This document shows positions 62,518 through 64,000 of a stretch of DNA of 64,000 nt, piece by piece. Within the stretch, counting starts at the first letter, position 1; each line of letters begins with the position of its first letter. Origin of the DNA: Bryobacteraceae bacterium. Its GTDB lineage: Bacteria > Acidobacteriota > Terriglobia > Bryobacterales > Bryobacteraceae. Position numbers and translations under genes: made by a program. Under the pieces are notes generated by a model. That model was not told where the DNA came from. It saw only the letters and a list, made by a program, of their open reading frames with translations, and did no database searches. The DNA is taken from NCBI GenBank assembly GCA_025928545.1, contig JAICJH010000002.1:1-64000 (forward strand), in the 5' to 3' direction.

Positions 62518-62862
62518 TCAGGTCTTGTTCGCTCGCCGCTTTCTCAGCAAGGCACCAATCACCACGCCGGCCATCGCCGCTACAAACAGCTTTCGCCTGT
62601 CGTTCGGTGCAACAAAGCGGCTTCCCGTGTCGGTGATTTCGTAAACGCCAACGGGGAGCGCCACCACGCCTCCTCCTCCGCCAGAGCCTTCGCCGGCTCT
62701 CTCGCTTTGGTTACCCTTCCCAGAACCGCCGCCAAACCCATAGGCGACTCTGGCCACCGGGATAATCGTTTTTCCATTAGCGGCGACGGGTTCCCCAAAT
62801 ATCGATTTCACGGTCGCACTCGTCTGAAGCGGCTCGGCGATGGCTTCGAATATTTCGTTCAT
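62518..62862 (-). CDS. GerW/YtfJ-like protein
   Basis: 114 residues from the ATG at 62862 (CAGGAG eight bases upstream). Contains 'GEPVAANGKTIIPVARVAYG' and 'FGGGSGKGNQSERAGEGSGG', then 'GVVALPVGVYEIT', the pattern of the spore YtfJ/GerW family (PF09579). In Bacillus it is linked to spore lysozyme-sensitive germination; in non-sporeformers its role is unknown. A C-terminal hydrophobic helix ('LFVAAMAGVVIGALL') followed by 'RKRRANKT' could anchor it. It is divergent from the gene at 62909. Confidence 0.82.
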   Translation of the reverse strand: MNEIFEAIAEPLQTSATVKSIFGEPVAANGKTIIPVARVAYGFGGGSGKGNQSERAGEGSGGGGGVVALPVGVYEITDTGSRFVAPNDRRKLFVAAMAGVVIGALLRKRRANKT

Positions 62863-62908
62863 ATAAACTCCTGTGGCAAATGCCCTCAGCACTTGCTATA
62901 ACTACGGT

Positions 62909-63865
62909 GTGAAGGCAATTACATTTGCCACTGTACTGATTGTTGCCGCCGTATTCCTGGTTTGGCCGGCCACGCTCACACCGGCGGGACCTGCCAGCCT
63001 GCTTGAGACCAACATTCTGTTTGCCATTTACGGCCGGGGCTTCGGAATTGCGCCCATCCTGGGTCATCTCGGAACCTACAAAGATATCGAAAGCATGGCT
63101 GTGGACACCCAGCCGTCGGTCAGGAAGATCGCTGCCATACCGGGCAGTAAGAACGTAATCACGGGAATCGACCTGGTCTACGCACTCGCAATTCCGTGCG
63201 GTGGCTCCGCCAACTGTTTGTTGCATGCGGACACGGGCCTTGTCGACAAGTACATCCAACCGGCTGCCGCTCGCGGCTGGACCGTCATCCTGGATACGCA
63301 AATCGGACGGTCCGATCCGCTTACAGAGGTTAAGCGAATGATCGATCGGGGCTACCTGAAATTCGAGAACGTACACGTCGCCCTGGACCCCGAGTATCAC
63401 AGTGTCCCCGGACACGAGACGCCCGGCATTCCGGTCGGTACAGTCACTGCGGGGCAGGTCAACGACGTCCAGGATCTTCTGAATCGGTACGTGGATTCCG
63501 AGCACCTCAAAACGAAGAAGATTCTGATTGTGCATCAATTCGGCGATGCCGCTGTGCATGACCGCGTGCCATACATGATTGCCGACAAGACGAAATTGAA
63601 GGAGTTTCCGAAGGTCGACCTGGTAATCGATGCGGACGGGCTTGGTGAGCCGGCCGAAAAAATCAGAAGGTACAATCTGATGACGAACCGGGAGACGTAT
63701 CCGGCGGTTCATTTCACGGGCCTCAAAGTATTCTTTCCAAATCAATGGGAAAAAGCGGGGCATTTCGATAAGCCGCCCCTGACCATTGAACAAATCTTTG
63801 GACTGACCCCGGTGCCAAACGCGCCTAAAATGCTCGTGAAGCCGAACGTGCTGATTGTTGCCTGA
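62909..63865 (+). CDS. Conserved exported protein of unknown function
   Basis: About 318 residues from a GTG at 62909, which puts a hydrophobic leader first ('ITFATVLIVAAVFLVWPATL'); a GTG at 62873 would add 12 residues. Conserved-looking blocks: 'FAIYGRGFGIAPILGHLGTY', 'GIDLVYALAIPCGGSANCLL', 'GWTVILDTQIGRSDPL', 'NVHVALDPEYHSVPG' and 'KILIVHQFGDAAV', 'DLVIDADGLGEPAEKI'. The alternating beta/alpha pattern suggests a TIM-barrel-like fold with acidic and His residues at strand ends. Homologues are recalled as 'hypothetical' in several phyla, but no function is known to me. Confidence 0.7.
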   Translation: MKAITFATVLIVAAVFLVWPATLTPAGPASLLETNILFAIYGRGFGIAPILGHLGTYKDIESMAVDTQPSVRKIAAIPGSKNVITGIDLVYALAIPCGGSANCLLHADTGLVDKYIQPAAARGWTVILDTQIGRSDPLTEVKRMIDRGYLKFENVHVALDPEYHSVPGHETPGIPVGTVTAGQVNDVQDLLNRYVDSEHLKTKKILIVHQFGDAAVHDRVPYMIADKTKLKEFPKVDLVIDADGLGEPAEKIRRYNLMTNRETYPAVHFTGLKVFFPNQWEKAGHFDKPPLTIEQIFGLTPVPNAPKMLVKPNVLIVA

Positions 63866-63870
63866 TTCCT

Positions 63871-64000
63871 TCAGGCCAGACTCGTCTGCCGGTGCCCATC
63901 GCAGATCGCGAGCAGATGAAAAACCAGGACCAGAGGTCCGATAAACGTCGGCACCAGACTCATGGGAAACGCGGCCAGCGCCTGGCTGGTAACGCCGCCG
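63871..64000 (-). CDS. C-terminus of a membrane protein (5' end outside window)
   Basis: A minus-strand open frame enters at the right edge and stops at 63871. The last ~42 residues include 'FPMSLVPTFIGPLVLVFHLL' and 'AICDGHRQTSLA', a membrane-spanning helix with a short hydrophilic tail. It lies 5 bp from the convergent stop at 63865. Too little is visible to name a family. Confidence 0.55.
   Translation of the reverse strand, partial: GGVTSQALAAFPMSLVPTFIGPLVLVFHLLAICDGHRQTSLA

Overview
The window looks like a G+C-rich chromosomal segment (about 60 percent by eye) from an Acidobacteriota genome, most likely Bryobacterales/Solibacter-like. The pointers are family-level. They are a giant secreted protein ending in the 'Solibacter uncharacterized C-terminal domain' (TIGR03437 type), a TIGR02999-type ECF sigma factor beside a Ser/Thr kinase with TPR repeats, two large Oar-like TonB-dependent receptors with N-terminal carboxypeptidase-regulatory domains, a PEP-CTERM/LamG protein, and many lone secreted proteins. 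No phage, insertion sequence or CRISPR array was found. Genes are tightly packed, and several convergent pairs touch or overlap.

Layout. 1-7669: a surface protein made of near-identical 83-residue Ig-like repeats, then Ig/PIG/BACON-like domains, with a truncated enolase-superfamily fragment against its stop. 7981-14854: PEP-CTERM protein, ECF sigma factor, membrane Ser/Thr kinase, and three small exported proteins, two with Tudor/SH3-like 'GDRVEV' modules. 15365-18796: TonB-dependent receptor. 18871-25975: an amino-acid-themed cluster with a dicarboxylate/glutamate symporter, two paralogous Tat-exported PLP aminotransferases flanking a SulP-type permease, an exported HExxH protein, and a Tat-exported D-amino-acid-oxidase-like flavoprotein whose domain order is circularly permuted. 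26742-28223: tRNA-Leu(GAG), secG, metF and tRNA-Arg(CCG).

28294-34237 is a nitric-oxide module, all on the minus strand: RIC/ScdA-type iron-sulfur repair protein, NapH-like ferredoxin membrane protein, NnrS-like membrane protein, quinol-dependent NO reductase and a cupin. Three copies of a 14-bp palindrome (GTGAC-N4-GTCAC) lie about 55-71 bp upstream of the starts of three transcription units. This predicts one shared NO- or redox-responsive Crp/Fnr-type regulator, which is not encoded in the window.

34311-40743: zinc-ribbon membrane protein, small exported protein, D-2-hydroxyacid dehydrogenase, alginate-export-like porin, queC-queE, and a membrane glycosyltransferase-like protein. 40727-43570: second TonB-dependent receptor. 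43689-47290: a translationally coupled operon of CmcI-like protein, two methyltransferases and a Wzt-like ABC ATPase, probably for modifying and exporting a surface glycan. 47425-53030: a small conserved protein, recJ broken by an apparent one-base frameshift, and two tandem PQQ-type beta-propeller proteins ending at a strong terminator. 53224-64000: infC away from its usual partners, a beta-helix lipoprotein, a methyltransferase with two Ig-like tails, aldo/keto reductase, M28 peptidase with Gly-rich inserts, a four-repeat secretin-N-like protein, a lipoprotein, a 53-residue DUF1328 protein, an HD-domain protein, a GerW/YtfJ-like protein, a conserved protein of unknown function, and the C-terminus of a membrane protein at the right edge.

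All family assignments come from reading motifs and overall sequence character. No database search was run.
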